A DNA stretch of 46,184 nucleotides from Hymenobacteraceae bacterium (GCA_022701825.1 JAKONR010000068.1:1-46184), one strand, 5' to 3'; counted from the stretch's first letter, positions 31,102-39,995 are shown. Translations and numbers: made by a program. The notes: generated from the letters alone by a model not told the origin.

Positions 31102-31557
31102 TCAGGAAGAAAAGGAAGTAGGAGAAAGGGGCTGCCCAAAAGCTGCCCGCCCGCCGAAATACACCAGCAGCCCCACCGGCCCAAACAGGAAGGTGAGCGC
31201 CAGCGCAGGCACCAGCGCCAGGTGCGGCACCTGGCGCCGCTGGGCATCGCGCACTGCCCAGGCCCCCACAAACAGGTCGAAGCAGAGGTAGTGCACCCAG
31301 CCCGCCAGCAGGGCCCAGGGGTCTCGGAACAGGGCCGCCACGCCAGCCAGCGAGCTAAAGCCGCCCTCGCTGCCGTGCGCCCCGAGGTAGTGCGTGGCGA
31401 TGAGCGCCGCGTAGGCCAGGGCCAAAAAGGCCGGCCACAGGCCGCTTAGCACCAGCCGCTGGGTGCCGCGCCAGCGCGGGGCAAAGGCCAGCAGCGCCCA
31501 GGCCGGCAGCACGAGCGCATTGGCCAAAGAAAAGAGGGCTTCGGGGGTAATAGTCAT
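31102..31557 (-). CDS. ABA4-like (DUF4281) membrane protein
   Basis: From ATG 31557 (MTITPEALFSLANALVLPAWALLAFAPRW) the protein has 151 residues and about four membrane helices. It matches the ABA4-like family: start -F-ANA-VLP-W-LL--P, GGFSSLAGVAALF, LLAGWVHYLCFDLFVGAWAVRDAQRR, and FLFGPVGLLVYFGGR. The plant member acts in neoxanthin formation; bacterial members have no settled role. It is the first gene of the ABA4-membrane protein-kinase-regulator run, with an exact TACGTTTG -7 box upstream. The longer track ORF to 32001 is antisense to the next gene. Confidence 0.8.
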   Translation of the reverse strand: MTITPEALFSLANALVLPAWALLAFAPRWRGTQRLVLSGLWPAFLALAYAALIATHYLGAHGSEGGFSSLAGVAALFRDPWALLAGWVHYLCFDLFVGAWAVRDAQRRQVPHLALVPALALTFLFGPVGLLVYFGGRAAFGQPLSPTSFSS

Positions 31558-31583
31558 GGATTTAAATAATACATTTACGCCGG

Positions 31584-31591
31584 CAAACGTA
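31584..31591 (-). promoter_or_regulatory. -7 promoter box of the ABA4-like operon
   Basis: On the minus strand TACGTTTG matches TAnnTTTG exactly, with an AT-rich leader of ~26 bases before the start. The -33 box is weak (TGGC). Confidence 0.45.
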
Positions 31592-31737
31592 ATCCCGCGC
31601 CCGGCCTGTGCGCCAGCCCCACCGGGGCGAACCGCCCAACGGGGCGGGCCAAGCGGCCGGGCGGCGGGGCGAAGTTTTGCCTGGTGGCCGATTGGGCCGC
31701 CTTGGGTTGGCTTTCTCACCTTCATTTTCCTTTCCAA

Positions 31738-33132
31738 ATGCTGCCTTCGCTTTGGTTGCTCGCCCTCGGTTCGGCGTTCGCTGGCCCGCCCCAACCCCCT
31801 CGCACCGTGCTTAGCGGGCGCCTCGACCACGCCCCGGCCGGCGACTCGGTGCAGCTGCTGGTGGGCGAAAAAAGAATGAAAGCGCCGCTCGGCCCCAACG
31901 GCGATTTTCGGTTTGAGGTGAAAGACCTCAAGCAGAATATGCCCATGGGCTTCTCCTACGCCGGCCAGCGCACGGAGCTTTACCTCATACCGGGCGACCA
32001 ACTAGTGATGCACTTGGATTTCAAGGATTTTGATAAGACGCTGACCTACTCCGGGCGCGGCAGCGAGGTAAACAACTACCTGGCCCAAGCGCTGTACAAG
32101 TACGCCTACGGGCCGGCCAATGAGTTTCTCCGCATTCAGGACTTTCCGAAGGGCACGCCGGCCGAGGCCCGCCAGGCCAGCGATGCGCTGCGCCAGAGCC
32201 GCCGGGAGTTTCTGGCCAGCTATGCCAAGGCGCATGTGCTGCCCGCCAGCTTTCAGCGCGATGAGCGGCTGTCCATCGACATCACCTGGGCGACGATGCT
32301 GCTGGCCTATGCTGCGCGACACGAGCCCGCCGAGCTGCCTACCGATTATTACGCTTTTCTGGCCCAAACTCCGGTGCGCGAGCTGTGCCAGCACCTGGGG
32401 CGCAGCATTATCGATAACTCCTTGCTGGCCAATTTTGTGATGGGCTACCAGTATCGCCTGGCACCCAAGGGCCAGCTGAGCGCCGACCCGGCCGAAGGGC
32501 CGCGCCTCTACCAGACTGCCGCCGCCGAGGTAGGCGACACGCGGGCGGCCAACTGGGCCGTGGAGATGCTGTTGTTTGACAACATCCGCACCAACAGGGC
32601 GGGGGCGCTGGCTTTCTATCCCGCCTTCCGGCAACACAACCGCGACTCGGCCACCGCCCGCGCGGTGCGGCAGGCCTTTGTTAGCCGGCAGCGGCTAGAT
32701 GCCGGCCAGCCGGCCCCCGCCTTTGCCCTGCGCGATAATACTGGCAAGCAGGTGTCGCTCAGCGATTTTAAAGGCAAAGTAGTGTACCTCGACTTCTGGG
32801 GCACGTGGTGCGGCCCCTGCATGCACGAGATGACGGAGGCGGCCCCCGCGCTCAAAAAGCAATTTGAGGGCCGCGACGTGGTGTTTCTCTATATTTCGGT
32901 GGGCGATGCCGAGGCCAAGTGGCAGAAAACGCTGGTCGATAAACAGTTTACCAGTGCCAACAGTGTGCACCTGCGCAGTGGCGGCAACGAGGAGGCTATT
33001 GCCTACCAGGTCAATGGCTACCCCAGCTACTACCTCATCGACCGGGAAGGCCGCTTTGTGCAGGCCTACACCTCGCGCCCTTCGGAAGGCGCCAAAACCG
33101 TGGCCGCCATTGAGGCGGCCCTGGCGCGCTAG
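31738..33132 (+). CDS. TlpA-like thioredoxin-fold protein, first of a tandem pair (CGPC)
   Basis: 464 residues from ATG 31738 (MLPSLWLLALGSAFAGP), an apparent signal peptide. The N-terminal ~110 residues are a DUF4369-like beta domain (LSGRLDHAPAGDSVQLLVGE). A helical middle follows, then a C-terminal TlpA/AhpC-type thioredoxin domain (~320-464) with QPAPAFALRDNTGKQVSLSD and the active site FWGTWCGPCMHEM. Such proteins act in the periplasm as thiol-disulfide reductases, often in cytochrome c maturation or redox repair. It is a clear paralogue of the next gene, with the same domain order and many identical stretches. A long hairpin separates them. Confidence 0.88.
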   Translation: MLPSLWLLALGSAFAGPPQPPRTVLSGRLDHAPAGDSVQLLVGEKRMKAPLGPNGDFRFEVKDLKQNMPMGFSYAGQRTELYLIPGDQLVMHLDFKDFDKTLTYSGRGSEVNNYLAQALYKYAYGPANEFLRIQDFPKGTPAEARQASDALRQSRREFLASYAKAHVLPASFQRDERLSIDITWATMLLAYAARHEPAELPTDYYAFLAQTPVRELCQHLGRSIIDNSLLANFVMGYQYRLAPKGQLSADPAEGPRLYQTAAAEVGDTRAANWAVEMLLFDNIRTNRAGALAFYPAFRQHNRDSATARAVRQAFVSRQRLDAGQPAPAFALRDNTGKQVSLSDFKGKVVYLDFWGTWCGPCMHEMTEAAPALKKQFEGRDVVFLYISVGDAEAKWQKTLVDKQFTSANSVHLRSGGNEEAIAYQVNGYPSYYLIDREGRFVQAYTSRPSEGAKTVAAIEAALAR

Positions 33133-33156
33133 GGGAGTGGGCGCGGCCGCCGCCGC

Positions 33157-33213
33157 AGGTAGGTTCCGATGCCCCGCACGGCTGTAAGCTGGTCGGGGCA
33201 TCGGAACCTACCT
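33157..33213. terminator. Long hairpin between the tandem TlpA genes
   Basis: A perfect 19-bp stem AGGTAGGTTCCGATGCCCC pairs with 33195-33213 around a 19-base loop and is followed by GTTTTCTTTG. This could be a terminator for the first gene, or a processing or attenuation hairpin that changes the ratio of the two products. It could also be a member of the repeat families. Confidence 0.6.
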
Positions 33214-33229
33214 GTTTTCTTTGTAGGAT

Positions 33230-34654
33230 ATGTTGCTTGCTTTCCTCTTGTTTGCCGCCGGTTTGGCCGGGGCGACCCGGCCCGTGCCCCCGCCGCCCGC
33301 TGCCGTGCTCAGCGGCCACCTAGCCCACGCCCCGGCCGGCGACACGGTGCGCGTGCAGGTGGGCGGGCGGCAGTACAAGACCGCGCTCGGCCCCGGTGGC
33401 GATTTTAAGCTGACCATTAAGGGCCTGAAAACCGCCGCACCGGCCGACTTTACCTACGCTCGCCAGCACACTACGCTGTACCTCGCGCCTGGCGACGACG
33501 TGCGCCTGACGGTGGACTTCCCCGATTTCGACGAGACTGTTAGCTACAGCGGGCGCGGGGCCGGGCCGAATAATTACCTGGCCCGCGCCGGCTGGAAATT
33601 TCGCTACGGCCCCGAGGCCGACAGCCTGCGCCCGCAGGCGCGCCTGGCGCCCGCCACCACCCCGGCCGAAATGCGGCAGCTGGCCGATGGTTTTCGGCAG
33701 CGGCAGCTTCAGTTCCTGGCCGACTATGCCCAGGCCACGCCGCTGCCGCCCGCTTTTCGGCACGACCAGGAGTTCGGCATCGCGCTGGAGTGGGGCACCG
33801 AGCTGCTCGACTACGTGGGCTACCGCCGGGCGCACGCGCCGGGGGCGGCCCCGCTGCCGGGCGGCTATTTCGACTTTATGCGCGACCTGCCGGTGGCCGA
33901 ACTGCCGCGCTACGACGGCCGCAGCCAAGCCGACAACGACCAGGTGGGCCGCCTGCTGCTGGGCTACCAAAATCGCTTGGTGCCAGCGGGCCAGCTCGAC
34001 CGTGACCCCGCCGCCACCCCGCGCCTGTACGCGCTGGCTGGGGCCGAGCTGGGCAGCATTCCGCTGCGTGATAAGGCGTTGTATCTGCTGCTGAACTGGA
34101 AATTAGAGGACGACCTGCCCGGCGTGCTGGCCGCCTACCCGGCTTTTAGGCGCCTTAACCAGGACTCTAGCTACGCGCGCAACCTGCACGCTATTTTGGC
34201 CAAGCGCGTGCGGCTGGGCGTGGGCCAGCCGGCCCCGGCCTTCACGCTGCGCGACATCACCGGCAAAAACGTGGCCTTGGCCGACTTGCGCGGCAAGGTG
34301 CTTTACCTCGATTTTTGGGGCAGCTGGTGCCCGCCCTGCTTGAAGGAGCTGGCCGGCTACAGCCACGCCCTGAAAGAGCAGTTTGCGGGCCGCGACGTGG
34401 TGTTTGTGTACATTTCGGTGGGCGATGCCGAGGCCAAGTGGCAGAAAGTAGTAGCCGCCCAGCACCTCACCGGCCCCACCAGCGTGCACTTGCGCCAGCC
34501 CAAGGATGGGCAGGTGGCCTTTGATTACCAAATCAACAGTTTCCCCACTTATTGGCTTATCGACCGGGCCGGGCGCATTATTGATATGCAGGCCCCGCGC
34601 CCCTCCGACGGGGCCAAAACCGTGGCCGCCATCGAGCGGGCGCTGGCCGAGTAG
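33230..34654 (+). CDS. TlpA-like thioredoxin-fold protein, second of a tandem pair (CPPC)
   Basis: 474 residues starting MLLAFLLFAAGLAGATRPVP, a signal peptide. The architecture is the same as in the preceding gene: DUF4369-like N-terminus (LSGHLAHAPAGDTVRVQVGG), a helical middle, and a thioredoxin domain with QPAPAFTLRDITGKNVALAD and active site FWGSWCPPCLKEL. Identical stretches such as VYISVGDAEAKWQK show recent duplication. The change from CGPC to CPPC should alter the redox potential, so the pair may have split roles. Confidence 0.88.
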   Translation: MLLAFLLFAAGLAGATRPVPPPPAAVLSGHLAHAPAGDTVRVQVGGRQYKTALGPGGDFKLTIKGLKTAAPADFTYARQHTTLYLAPGDDVRLTVDFPDFDETVSYSGRGAGPNNYLARAGWKFRYGPEADSLRPQARLAPATTPAEMRQLADGFRQRQLQFLADYAQATPLPPAFRHDQEFGIALEWGTELLDYVGYRRAHAPGAAPLPGGYFDFMRDLPVAELPRYDGRSQADNDQVGRLLLGYQNRLVPAGQLDRDPAATPRLYALAGAELGSIPLRDKALYLLLNWKLEDDLPGVLAAYPAFRRLNQDSSYARNLHAILAKRVRLGVGQPAPAFTLRDITGKNVALADLRGKVLYLDFWGSWCPPCLKELAGYSHALKEQFAGRDVVFVYISVGDAEAKWQKVVAAQHLTGPTSVHLRQPKDGQVAFDYQINSFPTYWLIDRAGRIIDMQAPRPSDGAKTVAAIERALAE

Positions 34655-34777
34655 GAGAAAGAAATGAAGCCGCACGCTAACAAACGCGGGCTCAGCGTTG
34701 TTAGGCAAGGCTGGGCGGGCAACGCGGTAGGTTCTACTACGTATCCGGCCCTTGGTTGCTACTTATAGATATCCTCA

Positions 34778-35590
34778 GTGTCAAGTTGTTGTCGGGTCAT
34801 CGGATTGTTGCTGCTGCTGGCCTGCGGGCTGCCGCACACCCTGCGAGCCCAGGAAGAATCGGCCACCGTGCGGGCGACCCTGCCCAAAAAGCCGACTGGC
34901 CGCGCCCGGCGCGATACCACCTGGGAGCGCCCCGCGCCGCCTTTTTCGCACCGCCGCCTGGTGGTGCAGTACGACTCGCGCTACTCGTTCGTAAACGGTC
35001 ATTTCTGCACCATCAATGGTCTGAAACTGGGCATGGAGTGGCGCGGCCGGGTGCGCACCGGCGCGGCGGTGTACTTTTTGAGCACGGGCATTCCCACGCG
35101 CCTGCCCCTGCCCGACAATGCCGCCGACGATGCCGACGCCGACCTGCGCTTTCGCTACTTTGCCCTGTATGCCGAGTACGTGGCCCTGCAAAACTCGCGC
35201 TGGAGCCTGAGCGGCAACATGCAGGTGGGCATGGGCACGGTGTACGTGCGCTACCTCAACGACGAGAGCGGCCTCTACGACCGCACGCCCCGCGATTTCG
35301 TGATGCTGGTCGAGCCCTCGGTGGCCGCCCAGATGCGGCTGTTTCGGTGGGCCGCGCTGGGCGCGGGCGCGGGCTGGCGGCAGCCAGTGCTGGTGGCGCC
35401 CACCATCCGGCGCGAGCTTAGCGGCCCGGTCTTTTATGCCCGCGCCAACATCCTGCTCGGCCCGCTCCTGAAGGTGGTGCGCGGCAAGGAGCGCCTGTTC
35501 AGCCAGGAAGGCCTGCGCATTCATGGCCTCGACCCCCACACCCGCGACAAATTTTACGGCAGCAAAAGCGACCGGGAAGACTACCGGTGA
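34778..35590 (+). CDS. Secreted or outer-membrane protein of unknown function
   Basis: 270 residues from a GTG start at 34778; no ATG is available in this frame before the signal peptide (VIGLLLLLACGLPHTLRAQ). The mature protein is rich in alternating hydrophobic and polar beta-strands with aromatic ends (LVVQYDSRYSFVNGHF, FRYFALYAEYVAL, NMQVGMGTVYVRYL), which suggests an outer-membrane beta-barrel. The C-terminus (HTRDKFYGSKSDREDYR) is charged and lacks a typical terminal aromatic. It converges on the DUF481-like gene. The function is unknown. Confidence 0.7.
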   Translation: MSSCCRVIGLLLLLACGLPHTLRAQEESATVRATLPKKPTGRARRDTTWERPAPPFSHRRLVVQYDSRYSFVNGHFCTINGLKLGMEWRGRVRTGAAVYFLSTGIPTRLPLPDNAADDADADLRFRYFALYAEYVALQNSRWSLSGNMQVGMGTVYVRYLNDESGLYDRTPRDFVMLVEPSVAAQMRLFRWAALGAGAGWRQPVLVAPTIRRELSGPVFYARANILLGPLLKVVRGKERLFSQEGLRIHGLDPHTRDKFYGSKSDREDYR

Positions 35591-35629
35591 GATGCGCAGG
35601 CGAAAGAGTAGCAAACGAATCGCACCCCA

Positions 35630-36505
35630 CTATTTGCCCGCCACGTAGGTGAAGCCCACGGTGAGGTTGCTGTTGCCGGGGGCGCGGCCCTCTACGGCGA
35701 TGCTTTCGTAGGAATAGGAGTAAGCCGCGGTGAGGGCCAGGTGGCGGCTGACCGTGAAATTGAGGCCGCTGGTGAGGTTGAAGCGGTAGTCGTTGAGGTA
35801 GTCTTGCAGCGAGGGCTGGTAGTATATCAGCCCGGTGAGCACTACCTGGCCCTTGCTGGCCCGCAGCTTGAGGCGCGTGGAGCTGCGCGGTACCTCGCGC
35901 AGCAGGCCGGTTTGGTAGGCCGTGTACTCGTAGAGAAAGAACTGACTGATACCGATTTCGTTCTTGAGCGTGTCGGTATAAAGCTGGTAGCCCGCGCCCG
36001 CGCCCGTCACGAAGCGGCGGTCGATGGCGCGCAGGTTGCTGCGCTCGGCGTTGCCGAGCAGGTAGTACTTGACCCGCTTGCGCTGGTAGGTAGGCGTGAG
36101 CAAGCCCACCAGCTCGCGCTCGTTGAGGAGGCCATTTTGCTTGCCGTAGCTAAAGGTAAAGGCCGTGGGCAGCAGCCAGTTTTCGCTTAGTTTAAAGTTG
36201 CCGGTGTGGCTGGTGGTGAAATACGCCCGGTCGACGGTGCCCGTGGTAAAAATGCCCGTAACCGTGGCTGTGTAGCGCGTGCCGCTGGTTTTGACGGTGT
36301 AGGTTTCAAACTCGGACGAGGGCAGCCCGCCCGCCGCCGTGGTGGAGGGCGCCACCACGGGCGCGGCGGCGGTGTCGGCCTTGGTGGTGGTTTGGGCCAG
36401 CGCCGGGCCGGCGCCCCAGCTGCCCAGCAGCACAGCCAGCCCGCCCACTCGCCACCCCAAATGGCGCCCTAGGGCGCCGTAACTAGTCATTACCTTTTGC
36501 TTCAT
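35630..36505 (-). CDS. DUF481-like outer-membrane protein
   Basis: 291 residues from ATG 36505 (MKQKVMTSYGALGRHLGWRV); a second ATG at 36490 (MTSYGALGRHLG) also precedes the signal segment LAVLLGSWGAGPALAQ. The track start is a TTG and is not used. The mature protein has DUF481-type patterns: KLSENWLLPTAFTFSYGKQNGLLNEREL, RKRVKYYLLGNAERSNLRAI and a C-terminal beta-rich part ending LTVGFTYVAGK. DUF481 proteins are salt-stress or porin-like outer-membrane barrels of unclear function. A perfect -7 box lies only six bases before the first ATG, favouring a very short leader or the second start. Confidence 0.78.
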   Translation of the reverse strand: MKQKVMTSYGALGRHLGWRVGGLAVLLGSWGAGPALAQTTTKADTAAAPVVAPSTTAAGGLPSSEFETYTVKTSGTRYTATVTGIFTTGTVDRAYFTTSHTGNFKLSENWLLPTAFTFSYGKQNGLLNERELVGLLTPTYQRKRVKYYLLGNAERSNLRAIDRRFVTGAGAGYQLYTDTLKNEIGISQFFLYEYTAYQTGLLREVPRSSTRLKLRASKGQVVLTGLIYYQPSLQDYLNDYRFNLTSGLNFTVSRHLALTAAYSYSYESIAVEGRAPGNSNLTVGFTYVAGK

Positions 36506-36511
36506 GCCGGG

Positions 36512-36519
36512 CAAAAATA
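36512..36519 (-). promoter_or_regulatory. -7 box immediately upstream of the DUF481-like gene
   Basis: On the minus strand TATTTTTG matches TAnnTTTG exactly. It ends six bases from the ATG at 36505. If it is used, transcription would begin at or just before the first ATG, making the downstream ATG at 36490 the likelier start. Confidence 0.4.
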
Positions 36520-36532
36520 CCCGCTCAGTCGC

Positions 36533-37654
36533 TTACCGCGCCTCCGTCGGCGCGCCCACCGCGCGCAGCGAGGCCGCCCGGTCGAGCTTGCCCGAGGCCG
36601 TAGTCTGAAACGCTGATATATAGCAAAATGCCTTCGGGATTTCGTATTTGTCGAGTCGTTCGGCCAGCAAGTTCAGCAGGGTTTGCTCGGCCGTGGCGGG
36701 TAGCGGCGGGCCTTCTACATAAGCCGTTACGGCCTGGCCGAGGCGCTCGTCGGGCCGGCCGGCCACGAAGGCGCGGCGCGAGTGGCCGAGCTCGGCCAGG
36801 GCCACTTCGAGCACCAGCTCCACCTTTTCGGCCTGCACCTTCACCCCACCCGAATTTATAACAAAATCAACCCGCCCGAGCCAGTCGAAGGTGTGCTTGT
36901 CGAGCAGCTGAATCCGGTCGTTGGTCACGATTAGTTCATCGTCCGTCACGTCGCCGCGCACCGTGAGGCAGCCGCGCTCGTCCTGGCCCAGGTGCAGGCC
37001 GGGCAGCACGCGGTAGTGCGCGCTGGCATCGGGGCCATTGAGGCGGCGCAGGGCCATGTGCGAGGCTGTTTCGGTCATGCCGTAGGTGAGGTACACGGGC
37101 ACCGTGAGCTGCTGAATCTCGGCCAGCAGGCTGGGCTCGACGCCCGCGCCGCCCACCAAGATGGCGCGCATCTTATTGAGCCGCGCCGCCCGGCCGGCCG
37201 CCAGCACGGCCCGCAGTTGCAGGGGCACAAAAGCCGCAAAATCGAACTCCGCCTCGGCCGGCACTTCCTCGAATGGGTCGGCGTGCGGCTCCACGATGGT
37301 CAGGTGCATGTTGCGCTCCAGGCCGCGCACCACCATCATTTTGCCCCCAATAAAATCGCAGTTCAGGCAAACCAGCGCCCGGTCGCCCGGCCCGAGGTCG
37401 AAGTAGTCGCCGGTGCGGGCGGCCGAGGCAGCCAATTGCCGCCTTTTTAGGATGATGAGCTGCGGCTGCCCGGTGCTGCCCGAAGTGCGCAGGCCAAATT
37501 CCTGGGCGCCCGTGCGCCACTGCCGCACCAGCTCCAGCACCTTGGCCTCGTAGCCATTGAGGCTGGCGTGCGGGTCGGGTGCTTGCGTGATGGCATCGTA
37601 GCTGAATTCGCGGCCGTTGAGCAACAAGGAGGTGGGTAGGTTGGGGGAGGACAT
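36533..37654 (-). CDS. menE: O-succinylbenzoate-CoA ligase (MenE)
   Basis: 373 residues, the short form typical of Bacteroidetes. It activates o-succinylbenzoate with ATP and joins it to CoA in menaquinone synthesis, in the cytoplasm. ANL motifs are visible: LRTSGSTGQPQLIILKRRQL (P-loop), VYLTYGMTETASHMALRR, a WLGRVDFVINSGGVKVQAEKVE hinge region, and the catalytic Lys in QTTASGKLDRAASL near the C-terminus. It lies ~2.9 kb from the other men genes, separated by a membrane protein, a GH13 gene and two small genes. The promoter was not identified. Confidence 0.9.
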   Translation of the reverse strand: MSSPNLPTSLLLNGREFSYDAITQAPDPHASLNGYEAKVLELVRQWRTGAQEFGLRTSGSTGQPQLIILKRRQLAASAARTGDYFDLGPGDRALVCLNCDFIGGKMMVVRGLERNMHLTIVEPHADPFEEVPAEAEFDFAAFVPLQLRAVLAAGRAARLNKMRAILVGGAGVEPSLLAEIQQLTVPVYLTYGMTETASHMALRRLNGPDASAHYRVLPGLHLGQDERGCLTVRGDVTDDELIVTNDRIQLLDKHTFDWLGRVDFVINSGGVKVQAEKVELVLEVALAELGHSRRAFVAGRPDERLGQAVTAYVEGPPLPATAEQTLLNLLAERLDKYEIPKAFCYISAFQTTASGKLDRAASLRAVGAPTEAR

Positions 37655-37734
37655 GGGGCAAAGTTATTCGCCGGCTTTGCGGCACACTTTCCCCATACGT
37701 TCTTAGCGAAGCCCGCAGCTAAAAACAGGCTGGG

Positions 37735-38184
37735 TCAGCTCAGCAGCCACTGCTGGTACGCCCGCGCCGACGGGGCCGTGCGCCAGCCCAGCAGCAGCAG
37801 CACGGCGGCGTAAGTGATTAAATCGACTGGCTGCCGCGTAACCAAAAAGGAGGCTAGCGGCAGTAGGCCCAGCAGCGCCAACAGGCTGTTGCGCACGATG
37901 AGCCGGCTCTGGTAGAGGCGCATATTCTCCTCGTAGGGCCTTCGCAGATTGGGCCGGATGCTGCGCGCCACGGCGTAGAGCACCACGCCCAGCAGCGGCA
38001 GCACCGCCGCCAGGGCCAGCAACATCGGCCACGTGGCCAATTGCGGATTGATGGCCCTGGGCCCGGCCACCCGCCCGCGCCCCAGCAGCGCCGCGCTGCC
38101 CATCAGCAGCCCCTGCACCGCAAAGTGCAGCCAGTGCCGCCGCCGAAAGCGCTGGATGTTGGCGTGGTATTCGGCGTCGGTCAT
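37735..38184 (-). CDS. Small polytopic membrane protein
   Basis: From ATG 38184 (MTDAEYHANIQRFRRRHWLHFAVQGLLMG) the protein has 149 residues. It has about four hydrophobic segments separated by basic loops (SIRPNLRRPYEENMRLYQSRL) and ends AYQQWLLS. The function is unknown. It lies upstream of menE on the same strand with an 80-base gap, so the two may share a transcript. Confidence 0.65.
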   Translation of the reverse strand: MTDAEYHANIQRFRRRHWLHFAVQGLLMGSAALLGRGRVAGPRAINPQLATWPMLLALAAVLPLLGVVLYAVARSIRPNLRRPYEENMRLYQSRLIVRNSLLALLGLLPLASFLVTRQPVDLITYAAVLLLLGWRTAPSARAYQQWLLS

Positions 38185-38248
38185 GGGTAGTAGCAACGGC
38201 CGGGAGCAGAGCCCTCGCCAGCCGTTGCCCTAAGCTACAACCGGCCCG

Positions 38249-39628
38249 CTACTTCCCGTACTCATACACCACGTAGCCCCAGGGCTCTACCTGCCAGGGC
38301 GCGGCCGTCAGCGGCTCGTTGGTGTACATAAACAGGTTGTAGGGCTTGCCCTGCAAGCCGGCCTCTTTCACCGTGATGGTCTGCGGCTTGTCCGACAAAT
38401 TTAAAATAACCAGTACCTTGTGGTCCGCCTTTTCGCGCACGTAAGCGTACACAGCCCGGTCGTCGCCCACGCTCACTTTGCGAAAGGAAGCGTCGGCCGC
38501 CAGCGCCGGGTTGCGCTTGCGCAGGTCGAGCAGCGTGGTGTAGAACTTGGCCCGCTCGTACTTGCCAAAGCGCATCGGGTCGCGGTCGAAAAACTTGAGC
38601 GGCCGCAGCACCGGCTCCTCCTGCCCGCTGTAGATGAGCGGCACCGCGTCGGCCATCGTCTGGGTAAACACCGCGAAGGGCGCGTGCTTCGCGCCCGCAA
38701 AGCTGCCGTAGTCGGCTTTGTTCCAGCTGTTTTCGTCGTGGTTGCTGGTGAAGTACAGCTCGATGGTGCCTTTTGGGTACATGCCTTGCCAGCCGGTGCG
38801 CACGCTGTCGAGCGCGGTGGCGGGGCGCTTGCCGGCCGCTATTTTCTCCATCGCGTGAAACATGTGCCACGGGTACACCGCATCGAAGCCGCTTTTGGGC
38901 AGGTAGGCGCTGTCGCCCTCGGCCAGCATAAACAGGTCCTTGCTGCCTTTTTCGAGGGCCGGAATCGCGCGTTTCCAGAACGTGCCCGGCACGTTCCAGG
39001 CCACGTCGCAGCGGAAGCCATCGATGCCCGTTTTATCGACCCAGTAGCGCATGGCGGCAATCATGCTGTCCTGCATTTCGGGGTTTTTATAATCGAGCTG
39101 CCGGGTGTCATTCCAATCGAAAGCCACGGCCGGCTGGCCTTTTTTGTCTTTCACGAAGAAGCCGGGGTGCTGCGTCAGCCAGCGGTTGTCGGCCCCGGTG
39201 TGGTTGGGCACCCAGTCGATGAGCACCTTCATGCCGCGCCCGTGAATGTCCTGCACCAGCCGCTGCCAGTCGGCCATCGTGCCAAATTCGGGGTTGAGCC
39301 GGGTGTAGTCCTGCACGGCGTAGTAGCTGCCCAGGCTGCCCTTGCGGTCGCGCTTGCTGATGGGGTTCAGAGGCATGAACCACAGCGTTTGCACGCCCAT
39401 TTTCTGGAGGCGGTCGAGGTGCTTGGCAAAGGCGTTGAGCGTGCCCTCGGGCGTGTACTGGCGCACGTTCACCTCGTAGATGTTGCCTTGCTGTATCCAG
39501 GCGGGGGGCTGCGGCTGCGGCGCGGGCTGGGCGGCCGTGGTGGCCGCCTCGCGGGTGGTAGTAGCCGGCTCGCAGGCCTGGGCTAGCAGCAGGGTGCTCA
39601 GCAGCGCCGGGGGCAAAAGCTTTTTCAT
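38249..39628 (-). CDS. GH13 alpha-amylase-family lipoprotein
   Basis: 459 residues from ATG 39628. MKKLLPPALLSTLLLAQACEP is a lipoprotein signal with a lipobox-like AQAC. The GH13 barrel shows VQTLWFMPLNPISKR, VLIDWVPNHTGADN (region I), DGFRCDVAWNVP with the nucleophile Asp (region II), LFMLAEGD with the acid/base Glu (region III), and FTSNHDENSW (region IV). A small beta domain ends the protein. It should hydrolyse or rearrange alpha-glucans at the cell surface or in the periplasm. The neighbours are not starch genes, so it appears to be free-standing. The track start at 39658 adds an implausible leader. Confidence 0.9.
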   Translation of the reverse strand: MKKLLPPALLSTLLLAQACEPATTTREAATTAAQPAPQPQPPAWIQQGNIYEVNVRQYTPEGTLNAFAKHLDRLQKMGVQTLWFMPLNPISKRDRKGSLGSYYAVQDYTRLNPEFGTMADWQRLVQDIHGRGMKVLIDWVPNHTGADNRWLTQHPGFFVKDKKGQPAVAFDWNDTRQLDYKNPEMQDSMIAAMRYWVDKTGIDGFRCDVAWNVPGTFWKRAIPALEKGSKDLFMLAEGDSAYLPKSGFDAVYPWHMFHAMEKIAAGKRPATALDSVRTGWQGMYPKGTIELYFTSNHDENSWNKADYGSFAGAKHAPFAVFTQTMADAVPLIYSGQEEPVLRPLKFFDRDPMRFGKYERAKFYTTLLDLRKRNPALAADASFRKVSVGDDRAVYAYVREKADHKVLVILNLSDKPQTITVKEAGLQGKPYNLFMYTNEPLTAAPWQVEPWGYVVYEYGK

Positions 39629-39757
39629 ATCGAGTAGGGTAGGAGCTGCAAAATACACCGGCGCGCCCGGATGAGCCTGAATGAAGAATGGATGAGCGAG
39701 TACTTGCTTTCACCAAAAAAATGCCTTATACTTACGCTACACCAACCTGCACGCGCC

Positions 39758-39958
39758 ATGACCTCCCACCCGCACGTTGCCCCCGCGCTACCCCAACCTA
39801 CTGAGGCAAGCGCCACCAGCCCGCTTCAGGCTAGCTGCTCCATTGCCGCCGCCGTGAAAGCCCGCGCCAAAGCCCTGAAAAAATGGCGTAAGCAAGAGCG
39901 CTTGCGGCAGTTCATGGGCTGGTGCGCCAGCTTTCACGCGCTCGGATTTAGCTTTTAA
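39758..39958 (+). CDS. Small basic hypothetical protein
   Basis: From ATG 39758 (MTSHPHVAPALPQPTEASAT) the protein has 66 residues: a Pro/Ala/Ser/Thr-rich first half and a strongly basic helix KARAKALKKWRKQERLRQFM followed by GWCASFHALGFSF. It could bind nucleic acid or protein. A proper intrinsic terminator follows ~38 bases after the stop, which supports a real transcription unit. The family was not recognised. Confidence 0.55.
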   Translation: MTSHPHVAPALPQPTEASATSPLQASCSIAAAVKARAKALKKWRKQERLRQFMGWCASFHALGFSF

Positions 39959-39995
39959 GACAACTGATTGCCCTTTCGTAATTGGTTTTTCAACC

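Noticed and set aside
30178-31449. 423-residue plus-strand ORF
   Set aside because: Antisense to the ABA4-like and membrane-protein genes, which have clear membrane helices and family motifs.
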